Assembly (NCBI GenBank): GCA_051967755.1
Contig: JBQDYD010000003.1
Span: forward strand, 372,001-436,000
Reading direction: 5' to 3'
DNA: 64,000 bases
From: UBA1672 sp051967755
Lineage (GTDB): Bacteria > Pseudomonadota > Alphaproteobacteria > Micavibrionales > Micavibrionaceae
The translations under genes and the position numbers were made by a program. This document shows positions 45,781 through 54,367 of this stretch, in pieces. The notes beneath the pieces are model-generated. The model was given only the letters and a program-made list of their open reading frames with translations. It was not told where the DNA came from and did not search any database. Every line of letters begins with the position of its first letter. Position 1 is the first letter of the stretch.

Positions 45781-45811
45781 GCATGAATAGAATTAAACGG
45801 GAGTGGTACTA

Positions 45812-46123
45812 ATGCCTGATGGCGAATTTTTTAATTTTGATAAAGGGTATGTTTTTTCAAAAGAAGATAGTGGGATAACATTGTCAGATGACACAGAGAA
45901 TGGGTACGTATTCGATGTGGCTTTTGTTAAAAACGGGCAACCCAATCGAGTTTTCACTGAGGATCAATTAGATTCTTTAGAACGAAACCCATTTGATACA
46001 TGGGCTTTTTTCCAGATTTCTGAAGACGAACTTTCAAAAGCCAGAAACTATATTGAGGAGCGATACACGGCAGATAGCGATCATTTGTTAGATGCTCCGC
46101 CTGTTGATGAGCTTAGTATGTAG
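45812..46123 (+). CDS. Unknown small acidic protein
   Basis: 103 aa, strongly acidic, no signal peptide or membrane helix. N-terminal MPDGEFFNFDKGYVFSK, then a repeated pattern of short beta-like stretches (GYVFDVAFVKNGQPNRVF) and a helical C-terminal half. Not recognised. The ATG at 45812 is preferred to a GTG at 45803 because GGGAG lies about eight bases upstream. It is transcribed against the nuo genes from its own promoter and ends one base from the convergent exported-protein gene. A real gene is likely given promoter, ribosome-binding site and codon pattern. Confidence 0.65.
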   Translation: MPDGEFFNFDKGYVFSKEDSGITLSDDTENGYVFDVAFVKNGQPNRVFTEDQLDSLERNPFDTWAFFQISEDELSKARNYIEERYTADSDHLLDAPPVDELSM

Positions 46124-46124
46124 G

Positions 46125-46739
46125 TTATTGCAGTATAGTTATCTTTTCTACATAGAATAATTCACATGCGCCGTTGCCGGTATCTGCACGGGTTGTGGAA
46201 CTATTCCAATGCCAACCGTTCTTTCCGTTGGCATTAACCAGATATCCGGACATTTCTATGACAGAGCCTTTCTTGACCTTCTTTAGGTTGTTTTTAACCT
46301 GAGAGTTTGCGGGAATGATGTGCATATTGGCACTGTTTAATTCTATCTGCCTATGGGCGATAGGAGGTGTTTCGTAGTAACGAAAATAATAAAATCTATT
46401 CCGTTGACTTATATTTATAAGCTTTAGTGGCGCAGGATTAGACATAGGCCCCCACCCTAACGCAAGGTCAACGGGGGACAGGTTACTTTCAGTATCAAGG
46501 CTGTAATTTCGTCTTGAGAGAACCAGAGCTTTGATTTTAAAACTGTGATGTAAGGTGAGTGTATATCCGTTCAGGCGTTTTGTATGATGCCCGTTGATTG
46601 GTTTTTGTTCAGGAGCGGACGGAGCATAGCGTTTAGCATCTAAATGATTGAGGGAGCCACTAAATGATGGAAAGCCGCCTACTCCCCCTTGCCAATAAAT
46701 AACACCGGCAAGCAGACATATTAAAATTAACAGTCTCAT
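46125..46739 (-). CDS. Conserved exported or membrane-anchored protein of unknown function
   Basis: 204 aa. An N-terminal hydrophobic segment (MRLLILICLLAGVIYW) is a signal anchor or signal peptide. The mature part has YTLTLHHSFKIKALVLSRRNY, LSPVDLALGWGPMSN, SANMHIIPAN and a C-terminal WHWNSSTTRADTGNGACELF. I recall this set of motifs from an uncharacterised family spread through proteobacteria, but no function is known to me. The frame opens at 46796, but the ATG at 46739 is chosen since it gives a proper N-terminal signal and lies five bases after nuoI. It is therefore probably cotranscribed with nuoA-I genes. Confidence 0.78.
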   Translation of the reverse strand: MRLLILICLLAGVIYWQGGVGGFPSFSGSLNHLDAKRYAPSAPEQKPINGHHTKRLNGYTLTLHHSFKIKALVLSRRNYSLDTESNLSPVDLALGWGPMSNPAPLKLINISQRNRFYYFRYYETPPIAHRQIELNSANMHIIPANSQVKNNLKKVKKGSVIEMSGYLVNANGKNGWHWNSSTTRADTGNGACELFYVEKITILQ

Positions 46740-46744
46740 GATGT

Positions 46745-47227
46745 TTAGCGATAAGGTGCTTCGGCGACTATATTGGCAGCAAGCTGCGCTTCCCACATAT
46801 CACCATTGGCCAGAAGTTTGTCTTTATTATAGTACAACTCTTCTCTTGTCTCTGTTGAAAACTCAAAATTAGGGCCTTCTACAATGGCGTCCACGGGGCA
46901 AGCTTCTTGGCATAAACCGCAATAAATGCACTTGGTCATGTCAATGTCATATTTGGTTGTGCGGCGTGATCCGTCTTCGCGCGGTTCTGCCTCGATAGTG
47001 ATGGCAAGCGCCGGACATATCGCTTCGCATAATTTACACGCGATACAACGTTCCTCACCATTTGGGTAACGTCTTAATGCGTGTTCACCACGAAAACGTG
47101 GCGAAATAGGCCCTTTTTCATATGGGTAATTAATCGTAACACGAGGTACGAAGAACATGTATTTCAGGGTTAAAAGAAACCCTTTAACAATCTCGGTTAG
47201 GAAAAATGCGCGTGCTAGACCATCCAT
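46745..47227 (-). CDS. nuoI: NADH-quinone oxidoreductase subunit I
   Basis: 160 aa ferredoxin-like subunit of the peripheral arm carrying clusters N6a and N6b. The two 4Fe-4S motifs are CIACKLCEAICP and CIYCGLCQEACP, each followed by the usual hydrophobic strands. RGEHALRRYPNGEERC is typical of the alphaproteobacterial and mitochondrial (TYKY) form. It abuts nuoH. Confidence 0.97.
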   Translation of the reverse strand: MDGLARAFFLTEIVKGFLLTLKYMFFVPRVTINYPYEKGPISPRFRGEHALRRYPNGEERCIACKLCEAICPALAITIEAEPREDGSRRTTKYDIDMTKCIYCGLCQEACPVDAIVEGPNFEFSTETREELYYNKDKLLANGDMWEAQLAANIVAEAPYR

Positions 47228-48382
47228 TTATTCTTGCTCTTCCTGTTTCGGTTTGTTCTCTAAAAGCTTTTCTATAACTTGTTCTGCTTTTTGTTCTGTT
47301 TCAATAACAGTTTTTTCAATTACTTGTGCGGCGTCTTTTAATGGGTTGTCCGCAGCTTTTTGTCCCGGCAAAGCGTTGAATGTCATAAGTGTGCCAGCCA
47401 TGAATACAAGCCATACTAATGTGAATGGTAGGAATACTTTCCATCCTAATCTCATAAGCTGGTCATAGCGGAAACGCGGTAATGTCGCGCGTGCCCAAAT
47501 AAAGAAGAAGAGCACCAAAGCGGTTTTCACAGCAAACCAAATAATGCCCGGTATAAATGCCAGTGCACTAATACCGAATGGGGGCAGCCAGCCGCCAAGG
47601 AAAAGAACGGTTGTCATCGCGCTCATCAAAATCATATTGGCATATTCACCCAAGAAGAATAGCGCAAAAGTCATTGCAGAATATTCAACCATAAAGCCAC
47701 CGGTGATTTCTGATTCACCTTCCGGTAAGTCAAAAGGCGCACGGTTTGTTTCAGCCAAAATGGATATTAGAAAGACAATAAACATCGGAAACAGTAAGGC
47801 TTGTATCCAGATCGGGCGTGGTGCAAGAACGATTTCCTGAAGGTTAAGTGAGCCGGTAACCAGAAGAACACAAACAATGATCAGTCCCATTGAAACTTCG
47901 TATGAAACCATCTGAGAGGCGGAGCGTAATCCGCCAAGAAAAGCATAGCGAGAGTTCGAAGCCCATCCGGCCATGATAACGCCGTATACGCCCATAGATG
48001 AAATCGCAAACAGATATAGAATACCGACATTTAAATTCGCCAGAACCCAGCCTTTGTCAAAGGGAATAACAACCCATGCAACCAAAGACAGTGTGAATAG
48101 CAACATTGGCGCCATAAGGAAAACAACGCGGTGTGCCTGTGCAGGAATGATCGTTTCTTTTGAAAAGAGTTTAACGCCATCTGCAATTGGTTGTAGCAAT
48201 CCGAACGGGCCAACAGTCATTGGGCCTTGGCGGCGCTGCATCGCACCCATAACCTTGCGTTCTGCGTATGTTAGATAAGCAACTGCGAGCAACAGACCCA
48301 CAATAACAATTACGGTATAAACGACCGTTCTGAAAATCCAGAAGCTCCAAGGGTTTGATATAAATTCGTATAGCATATCCAT
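47228..48382 (-). CDS. nuoH: NADH-quinone oxidoreductase subunit H with C-terminal extension
   Basis: 384 aa, the membrane subunit that forms the quinone channel. Motifs are AYLTYAERKVMGAMQRRQGPM, GLLQPIADGVKLFSKE, AETNRAPFDLPEGESE and ATLPRFRYDQLMRLGWK. About 45 extra residues follow the last helix: a charged, probably helical tail (IEKTVIETEQKAEQVIEKLL) not found in common NuoH of 330-345 aa. It overlaps the MazG-like gene stop by one base and abuts nuoI. Confidence 0.96.
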   Translation of the reverse strand: MDMLYEFISNPWSFWIFRTVVYTVIVIVGLLLAVAYLTYAERKVMGAMQRRQGPMTVGPFGLLQPIADGVKLFSKETIIPAQAHRVVFLMAPMLLFTLSLVAWVVIPFDKGWVLANLNVGILYLFAISSMGVYGVIMAGWASNSRYAFLGGLRSASQMVSYEVSMGLIIVCVLLVTGSLNLQEIVLAPRPIWIQALLFPMFIVFLISILAETNRAPFDLPEGESEITGGFMVEYSAMTFALFFLGEYANMILMSAMTTVLFLGGWLPPFGISALAFIPGIIWFAVKTALVLFFFIWARATLPRFRYDQLMRLGWKVFLPFTLVWLVFMAGTLMTFNALPGQKAADNPLKDAAQVIEKTVIETEQKAEQVIEKLLENKPKQEEQE

Positions 48383-48789
48383 TAGGCAGCATCCTTATCA
48401 TGTTTTACGAATTGTTTCATGTCAGGCTTAAAGTAATCAGGGCCTTTTAACACTTTGCCGTCACTTTCGCGGCGTATGGGTTTTCCGTCTGCCCCAAGTT
48501 TACTCATATTAGAGCGGTGCACTTCGTTAAACGCAGTGTCTTTAACGCCCTGTAAGCCAAAGGAGAGGAATGCACCGTCAAGCACATATTGCAGATCGAT
48601 TAAGGCATCCAAAGTCTCAACAAGGTCGCCCTGCTCCAGCGCTTCTTTTAATTCATCTAATTCTTCAGCCAACAGGTTAATGCGAAGTGCATTTGTTTTT
48701 GGGTCGGAAATATCAGGCTTGGTCAAAACAGGTAAGTCATAGGTTTCATGAAATTCCTGTACCTGTTCTATCGTAGACTTATTGCTCAT
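48382..48789 (-). CDS. MazG-like nucleotide pyrophosphohydrolase
   Basis: 135 aa all-alpha NTP-pyrophosphohydrolase (PRA-PH/MazG-like fold). The metal-binding acidic motifs are LLAEELDELKEAL and ETLDALIDLQYVLDG, giving the ExxE...ExxD-type pattern; the C-terminal part FNEVHRSNMSKLG followed by KVLKGPDYFKPD marks a subgroup known from phages, bacteria and eukaryotes. It probably hydrolyses non-canonical or excess nucleoside triphosphates or related dinucleotides; the substrate is unknown. It lies in frame with the nuo operon, one base after nuoG and overlapping nuoH by one base. The ATG at 48789 is chosen over one 12 codons upstream inside nuoG. Confidence 0.88.
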   Translation of the reverse strand: MSNKSTIEQVQEFHETYDLPVLTKPDISDPKTNALRINLLAEELDELKEALEQGDLVETLDALIDLQYVLDGAFLSFGLQGVKDTAFNEVHRSNMSKLGADGKPIRRESDGKVLKGPDYFKPDMKQFVKHDKDAA

Positions 48790-48790
48790 T

Positions 48791-50857
48791 TTATTCAGCC
48801 GCCTCCTGAAAGTCTTGAACGTCACCGAATGCTTCTACGCATTTTTGCATTGTTTCAGATGCACGGCAAATTGGGTTCTTATAGTAATAATTATAATTAC
48901 AAGGTGCGAAAGCATCTTTTGTAGTTTTGGCTTTATTCGAATATTTGGCCCACTTAGAAGGTGTAATCTCACCAATATTTTTGAAAACAGACCATTCTTT
49001 TTGAATGCGCGCTCTTAGTTCGGCTGCTGTATTGTACGGCAAAGGCTTATCGCTGATATGCTCTGATAGTGCGCGTAGGATTGACCAGTCTTCACGTGCA
49101 TCACCGGGCGGTGTAACTGCACGTTTGGCCATTTGTGGGCGTCCTTCTGTATTTACATACAAACCGTCTTTTTCTGTGTAGGCAGCAGACGGCAAGATAA
49201 CGTCTGCACGTTCTGCCCCATGATCACCATGGTGCCCTTGATAAATCACAAATGTTTGCCAACCGATATTAACGCGTGCGTTAAATTCGTCTGCACCCAT
49301 CAGATATACCGCCTTAATAGAGCCGTCCTTTGTTCCGGCCATAATATCGGCGAATCCTTTACCATCTTTTTGTGGCAAGAAGTCTATATCAAGCCCACCG
49401 ACACGCGATGCGGCATTGTGCAGAATGTTAAATCCGTTCCAGTCTTTCTTGATCATACCCAGATCTTCTGCTGCTTTGTGCAACATTGCATGCACTGCAA
49501 GCGCATCATCGCGCTGGAACACACGGGAACTAACGATCATCATGGGTTTCTCTGATTGAACCTTACCTGCATACTCCTTGACCATTTTCTCCAGGTCCTT
49601 AGGGCTTGCGCCACTATGAACATAAGGATAAGTCAAATCGACCTCTGGCCCGATAAGTGATATAGGGATGCGTTTTTCCAGCCAATTCTTACGAATGCGC
49701 GCATTCACAAGTGTTGCCTCATGACGCGGGTTTACACCGACAAGCAAGATTGCATCGGCTTCATCAATGCCAGCAATTGTCGAGTTGAACAAATATGATC
49801 CACGGTTTGCCGTGCTGAATACAGAGCCGTCCGTGCGACAATCCAAATTCGGACTGCCCAGTGACGTCATAAGATCTTTCAGGGCGGTCATGGCTTCAAC
49901 GTCAACCGTATCGCCGGCTAACGCAGCAATTTCAGATCCTTTTAGTCCGGATAGTTTTTCTTTTATAAAAGAGAATGCTTCTTCCCAGCTGGCTTCCCTT
50001 AACTTTCCGCTTTCTTCATCACGAATATAAGGACGATCAAGGCGCGCCTTACCGAGGCCGTCATACGAAAAACGTGTGCGATCGTCGATCCATTCTTCGT
50101 TAATGTCTTCATTTAAACGAGGGAGAACACGTAAAACCTCACGGCCACGCGAATCGACGCGGATGTTACAACCTAATGCGTCATGTACATCGATTGTCTC
50201 AGTCTTTTTAAGTTCCCAACTTCTGGCCTTAAATTTATACGGCTTAGACGTCAGGGCACCTACCGGACAGATATCAACAAGGTTACCTGAGAGCTCAGTA
50301 CTAACCACATCATCGATAAATGTACCGATTTCCGCGTCTTCACCACGGTTAAACTGCCCCAGAATCGGTGTTCCTGCAATTTCTTCCGCGAATCGGACAC
50401 AACGTGTGCAGTTAATGCAACGTGTCATGATTGTGCCGACCAATGGGCCAAGCTCTTTATCTTTTACTGCGCGTTTATTCTCATGGAAACGAGAGCGGTC
50501 AAATCCATATGCAACGGCTTGATCCTGCAAGTCACACTCACCGCCCTGATCGCAAATCGGGCAATCCAGCGGGTGATTGATAAGAAGCATTTCCATCACG
50601 CCTTTGCGCGCTTTTTTCACCATGTCTGATTCGGTTTTAACAACCATACCCTCACCACATGCCATCGCACATGATGCCACAGGTTTCGGCGGGCCGCCTT
50701 CAACCTCTACCAGGCACATACGGCAGTTGGCAGGTACAGATAGTTTATCGTGATAGCAAAAACGCGGGATCTCAACGCCTAATTGCTCAGCAGCCTGTAG
50801 GATGCTGGTGCCTGGTTCGACGTCAATTTCCATGTCATTGATGGTTAATTTTGGCAT
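48791..50857 (-). CDS. nuoG: NADH-quinone oxidoreductase subunit G
   Basis: 688 aa iron-sulfur subunit. The N-terminal 2Fe-2S domain (CYHDKLSVPANCRMC and CAMAC) is followed by the His-ligated cluster site HPLDCPICDQGGECDLQDQ, the 4Fe-4S motif CINCTRCVRF with CPVGAL, and a molybdopterin-oxidoreductase-like domain without cofactor. Length is normal for alphaproteobacteria. Here it is separated from nuoF by about 4.7 kb holding purL, an unknown gene, purQ and ybjQ; 116 bp divide it from the divergent purL, so it must have its own promoter there. Confidence 0.97.
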   Translation of the reverse strand: MPKLTINDMEIDVEPGTSILQAAEQLGVEIPRFCYHDKLSVPANCRMCLVEVEGGPPKPVASCAMACGEGMVVKTESDMVKKARKGVMEMLLINHPLDCPICDQGGECDLQDQAVAYGFDRSRFHENKRAVKDKELGPLVGTIMTRCINCTRCVRFAEEIAGTPILGQFNRGEDAEIGTFIDDVVSTELSGNLVDICPVGALTSKPYKFKARSWELKKTETIDVHDALGCNIRVDSRGREVLRVLPRLNEDINEEWIDDRTRFSYDGLGKARLDRPYIRDEESGKLREASWEEAFSFIKEKLSGLKGSEIAALAGDTVDVEAMTALKDLMTSLGSPNLDCRTDGSVFSTANRGSYLFNSTIAGIDEADAILLVGVNPRHEATLVNARIRKNWLEKRIPISLIGPEVDLTYPYVHSGASPKDLEKMVKEYAGKVQSEKPMMIVSSRVFQRDDALAVHAMLHKAAEDLGMIKKDWNGFNILHNAASRVGGLDIDFLPQKDGKGFADIMAGTKDGSIKAVYLMGADEFNARVNIGWQTFVIYQGHHGDHGAERADVILPSAAYTEKDGLYVNTEGRPQMAKRAVTPPGDAREDWSILRALSEHISDKPLPYNTAAELRARIQKEWSVFKNIGEITPSKWAKYSNKAKTTKDAFAPCNYNYYYKNPICRASETMQKCVEAFGDVQDFQEAAE

Positions 50858-50890
50858 TTATTTAATTTTCTTCCGCTTTAGGGGCGTTTC

Positions 50891-50904
50891 ACTCTAATTA
50901 GAGT
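50891..50904. promoter_or_regulatory. 14-bp perfect palindrome between nuoG and purL
   Basis: ACTCTAATTAGAGT is self-complementary over all 14 bases. It ends two bases upstream of the purL -35 box and lies 34-47 bases before the nuoG start on the other strand, so a dimeric regulator bound here could affect both divergent genes. The regulator is not known. Confidence 0.55.
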
Positions 50905-50905
50905 A

Positions 50906-50934
50906 TTGAAATATATCTCGGACTACTATTTAAT
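50906..50934 (+). promoter_or_regulatory. purL promoter
   Basis: TTGAAA (50906-50911), a 17-bp spacer and TTTAAT (50929-50934); each hexamer matches the sigma-70 consensus at five of six positions. Transcription would start near 50941, about 33 bases before the purL ATG. Confidence 0.7.
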
Positions 50935-50973
50935 CTGCGCGTGAACGAAGATCAATAGCGACTTGAAAATTAT

Positions 50974-53880
50974 ATGCCGACACGAATAGAAATTCTAGCC
51001 CATAAAGATGATGGGCGTTCTCATAAAATAGAAAAAATCCTTGAATCTATGGGGGTGAGCGCAACTGTAAGAGCAGTTGATGTTTATTCATCAGAAAGTG
51101 TGGATGCACAGACAGATGAATTTGCAAATAGTCTTGCCAATCCTGTTACTCAAAAAATCAATCAAACGCCTGATGATTTCGATTGGGCGCTTGAAATCGG
51201 TTTTTTACCCGGGGTTACTGATAATGTAGGAAGTACGACGTCTGAATTATTAGAGCTGGCGTCAAATGATAATGATGGCCAAGCCTGTTATTCATCGCGC
51301 CTGTACCTCATAAAGGGTGACACGACGCGAGATGATATAGAGCGCCTGTCCCGTCAGATCTCTAATAAGCTAATCCAGCGCATTTCTATTAAGACCATTG
51401 ATGAATATAAACGCGATGGCGGCATGGATGTTGTTATCCCAAAAGTTGTTCTGGATAATAAAGGTGCTGTGGCAGATAAGGTAGACCTTAATATATCTGA
51501 TGATGAGCTTGTTGAGATTGGCACAAAGGGGATTGCCAACCCTGATGGGTCACGCCGTGGCCCTCTTGGTCTTTCACTTTTATATATGAAAGCCATACAA
51601 GAGTATTTCAAAAAAGAAGGACGCGAAGCGACTGATATTGAAATCGAAACATTGGCACAGACATGGTCAGAACATTGTAAGCATACGATTTTCGCCTCAC
51701 CAATCGATGATGTTACTGATGGCCTTTATAAGCACTATATTAAACGTGCAACAAAAGAGATTCGTGAAGAGCGCGGCGAAGACGATATTTGCGTGTCTGT
51801 TTTTTCTGATAATGCAGGCGGCATTATTTTTGATGATAACTATTTGATCACAGACAAAGTTGAAACGCATAACTCCCCTTCTGCTCTTGATCCCTTTGGT
51901 GGTGCGATTACAGGTATTGTTGGTGTGAACCGTGACTGTATCGGTTTTGGTCAGGGTGCGAAACCTGTCGTAAACCGCTATGGTTTTTGTTTGGCTGACC
52001 CAAGGTCACGTCCGAATTATTTCCGTGATAAAGAATGTACCGATGCTCTGTTACCACCGAAAAACATTATGAATGGTGTTGTCGCAGGCGTAGAGGCTGG
52101 CGGTAATTGCTCCGGTATTCCAACGCCGGCAGGGTTTGTGTATTTCGATCCGCGTTTTGCAGGTAAGCCCCTTGTGTTCGTGGGAACAATCGGTTTGATT
52201 CCAAGGGAAGTGAACGGTAAGCCCGGGCATGAGAAAAAAGCCAATCCCGGAGATAAAATTGTTATGGCCGGTGGTCGTGTGGGCGCCGATGGTATTCATG
52301 GCGCGACGTTCTCATCTGTGGCGCTGGATGAAGGATCCCCCGCAACGGCGGTACAAATCGGTGACCCGATTACGCAAAAGAAAATGTCCGATGCGATCAT
52401 TAAAGAAGTCCGCGATAAGGGCTGGTATTCTGCCATTACAGATAATGGCGCAGGTGGCCTGTCTTCATCCGTAGGCGAAATGGCTGAGCAATCCGGTGGT
52501 TTCCACTTAGAGCTTGAAAAAGTGCCTCTGAAATACCCGGGATTATCGCCTTGGGAAATATGGATATCGGAAAGCCAAGAGCGTATGACGATGGCTGTTC
52601 CGCCTGAAAACACAGAAAAACTTATCGCGTTCTTTGCGAAACGCGGTGTTGAGGCAACTGTTGTCGGGACATATACCGATTCAGGGCGCGCGGAAATTAC
52701 ATGGCATGATGAAAATATCATGGATATTGAGATGGATTTCCTTCATGACGGTAATCCTGAAACGCCATTAGACACAACATTCACACGCGGCGGAGACGCT
52801 GAGCCTGATTTGGCAGAGCCGGAAAATTATGAACAGACATTGATTGATATGATGGGGCGTTTGAATATCTGTTCAAAGGAATTCATCGCGACGCAATATG
52901 ATCATAACGTGCAAGGATCGGCTGTTTTAGGCCCGCTGCAAGGTAAAGGGCGCGTTTATGCCGAGGCAAGCGTGTCACGCCCTGTTCTTGATTCGCCGAA
53001 AGGTGTTGTGCTCTCGCAAGGGTTGTTCCCGCGTTACAGTGATATCGATACAGGGGCAATGGCCGCGGCAGGTCTTGATATGGCCGTGCGTAACGCCGTC
53101 GCCGCAGGTGTAGATTTCAATCAGCTAGCTTTGCTTGATAATTTCTGCTGGTGTTCCTCGGATGAGCCTGAGCGTTTAGGCCAGCTTAAGCGCGCTGTTA
53201 AAACCATTTATGATATGGCGGTGAAATATCAGACGCCTTTCATTTCGGGTAAAGACAGTATGTTTAACGACTTTAAGGGTTATGATGAAAACGGCGAGGC
53301 GATCAAAGTATCTGCGCCCCCTACTTTGCTGGTCTCCAGCATTGGTGTCATTCCACATGTTGAGCGTTCAATCTCTATTGCGCCAAAGGCAACAGGTGAT
53401 TTGGTTTACCTTCTTGGTGGCACGCGTGATGAACTTGGGGCATCTGAATATTATGATCAACTCGGCCATGTCGGTAATAACGTACCCGAAACTGATTCGC
53501 ATCAGAACTTACGCCTATATAAACTCTACTCTCGCGCCAGCCGTGACCGTTTAATCGCCTCTGCGATGGCCGTTGGTTATGGTGGTTTGGGTGTGACTTT
53601 GGCGAAAAAAGCGATAGCAGGTCAATTTGGTTTGGATATTGATTTATCAAACTTTGATTTGCGTACGGATAAAATGCTTTTCTCTGAAAGTACGGGACGT
53701 ATTGTCGTAACGGTTGCCCCACAGAATAAGAAGGCATTTGAAAAGAATTTCAAAGGCTTTGAAGAGTGTCACTATATTGGCTCTGTTGCCCATAGTGAGA
53801 ATTTATTCATTCGTGAGACGTTGAAGGTAAAAGTGGCTGAGCTTGAAAAAGCGTATAAAGAGACGCTAAAGGATTATTAG
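50974..53880 (+). CDS. purL: Phosphoribosylformylglycinamidine synthase, PurS-PurL fused form
   Basis: 968 aa synthetase subunit that makes FGAM from FGAR, ATP and glutamine-derived ammonia in purine synthesis. Residues 1-66 resemble PurS (MPTRIEILAHKDDGR, ending SLANPVTQKI) and 67-145 look like a second PurS-type half (ALEIGFLPGVTDNVG). The synthetase core follows with TWSEHCKHT (230-238), ETHNSPSALDPFGGA, GNCSGIPTPAGF, DNGAGGLSSSVGEMAEQSGG and GKDSMFND. No C-terminal glutaminase domain is present; purQ supplies it two genes on. Alphaproteobacteria usually have purS plus a PurL of about 740 aa, so this form is unusual for the group. Confidence 0.95.
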   Translation: MPTRIEILAHKDDGRSHKIEKILESMGVSATVRAVDVYSSESVDAQTDEFANSLANPVTQKINQTPDDFDWALEIGFLPGVTDNVGSTTSELLELASNDNDGQACYSSRLYLIKGDTTRDDIERLSRQISNKLIQRISIKTIDEYKRDGGMDVVIPKVVLDNKGAVADKVDLNISDDELVEIGTKGIANPDGSRRGPLGLSLLYMKAIQEYFKKEGREATDIEIETLAQTWSEHCKHTIFASPIDDVTDGLYKHYIKRATKEIREERGEDDICVSVFSDNAGGIIFDDNYLITDKVETHNSPSALDPFGGAITGIVGVNRDCIGFGQGAKPVVNRYGFCLADPRSRPNYFRDKECTDALLPPKNIMNGVVAGVEAGGNCSGIPTPAGFVYFDPRFAGKPLVFVGTIGLIPREVNGKPGHEKKANPGDKIVMAGGRVGADGIHGATFSSVALDEGSPATAVQIGDPITQKKMSDAIIKEVRDKGWYSAITDNGAGGLSSSVGEMAEQSGGFHLELEKVPLKYPGLSPWEIWISESQERMTMAVPPENTEKLIAFFAKRGVEATVVGTYTDSGRAEITWHDENIMDIEMDFLHDGNPETPLDTTFTRGGDAEPDLAEPENYEQTLIDMMGRLNICSKEFIATQYDHNVQGSAVLGPLQGKGRVYAEASVSRPVLDSPKGVVLSQGLFPRYSDIDTGAMAAAGLDMAVRNAVAAGVDFNQLALLDNFCWCSSDEPERLGQLKRAVKTIYDMAVKYQTPFISGKDSMFNDFKGYDENGEAIKVSAPPTLLVSSIGVIPHVERSISIAPKATGDLVYLLGGTRDELGASEYYDQLGHVGNNVPETDSHQNLRLYKLYSRASRDRLIASAMAVGYGGLGVTLAKKAIAGQFGLDIDLSNFDLRTDKMLFSESTGRIVVTVAPQNKKAFEKNFKGFEECHYIGSVAHSENLFIRETLKVKVAELEKAYKETLKDY

Positions 53881-54365
53881 TGGCTGTGAAAACGATATCG
53901 ATTTCTCCGTTATTTTATGCGCTAGGCGTGTTGTTACTTTTGGTGTTTATGTGTGAAGGAGTTTTTGTCGGCTATGTGGCTATTTCTTGGTATTTATCAA
54001 CAGAAGCTGCTTTAGGTATAAATGAAAAAAGCCACTTATTTGTTGGTGCATTAGCTTTGATGATCCTGCCTGTGTTTTGGCTTCCTTCTTTGTTAAAGGG
54101 GGCATATTATGTCGGGGACGCGGGTGATTACCTTCTTATCAAGAAGATTGGAATGCAAAAACAAATTTCGTTTGATAAAATCAAACATGTTAATAGAAAT
54201 GGACTAAATAAAGCGGTATGGCTGACAATGGAATTCATTACACCTAATGAATTAGGAAAAGAGGTTTCTTTTATTTCGGCGGTTTCAATATTCTCTAACA
54301 GAAATATAGTCTTTGAGGATTTAAAAGACCGCATATATAAAGCGCACACTGAAGGTAGAAAATAG
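53880..54365 (+). CDS. Unknown membrane protein between purL and purQ
   Basis: 161 aa. Two N-terminal membrane helices (about 10-35 and 50-72) are followed by a soluble C-terminal half with GDYLLIKKIGMQKQISFDKIKHV, a pattern suggestive of bacterial PH-like domains, though this is not certain. The GTG start overlaps the purL stop by one base (TAGTG) and the gene ends two bases before purQ, so it is part of the purine operon. Not recognised further; a link with purine metabolism is only positional. Confidence 0.7.
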   Translation: MAVKTISISPLFYALGVLLLLVFMCEGVFVGYVAISWYLSTEAALGINEKSHLFVGALALMILPVFWLPSLLKGAYYVGDAGDYLLIKKIGMQKQISFDKIKHVNRNGLNKAVWLTMEFITPNELGKEVSFISAVSIFSNRNIVFEDLKDRIYKAHTEGRK

Positions 54366-54367
54366 AA

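Larger units (their letters stand above)
45406..45811. other. Long non-coding spacer between nuoJ and a plus-strand unknown gene
   Basis: About 400 bases with stops in all frames. It holds two oppositely directed promoters: one for nuoJ near its left end and one for the unknown gene near its right end. A 10-bp palindrome TACGATCGTA (45684-45693) lies in between. I see no RNA gene or terminator in the rest. In most relatives nuoI and nuoJ are almost contiguous, so this spacer came with the inserted genes. Confidence 0.6.
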
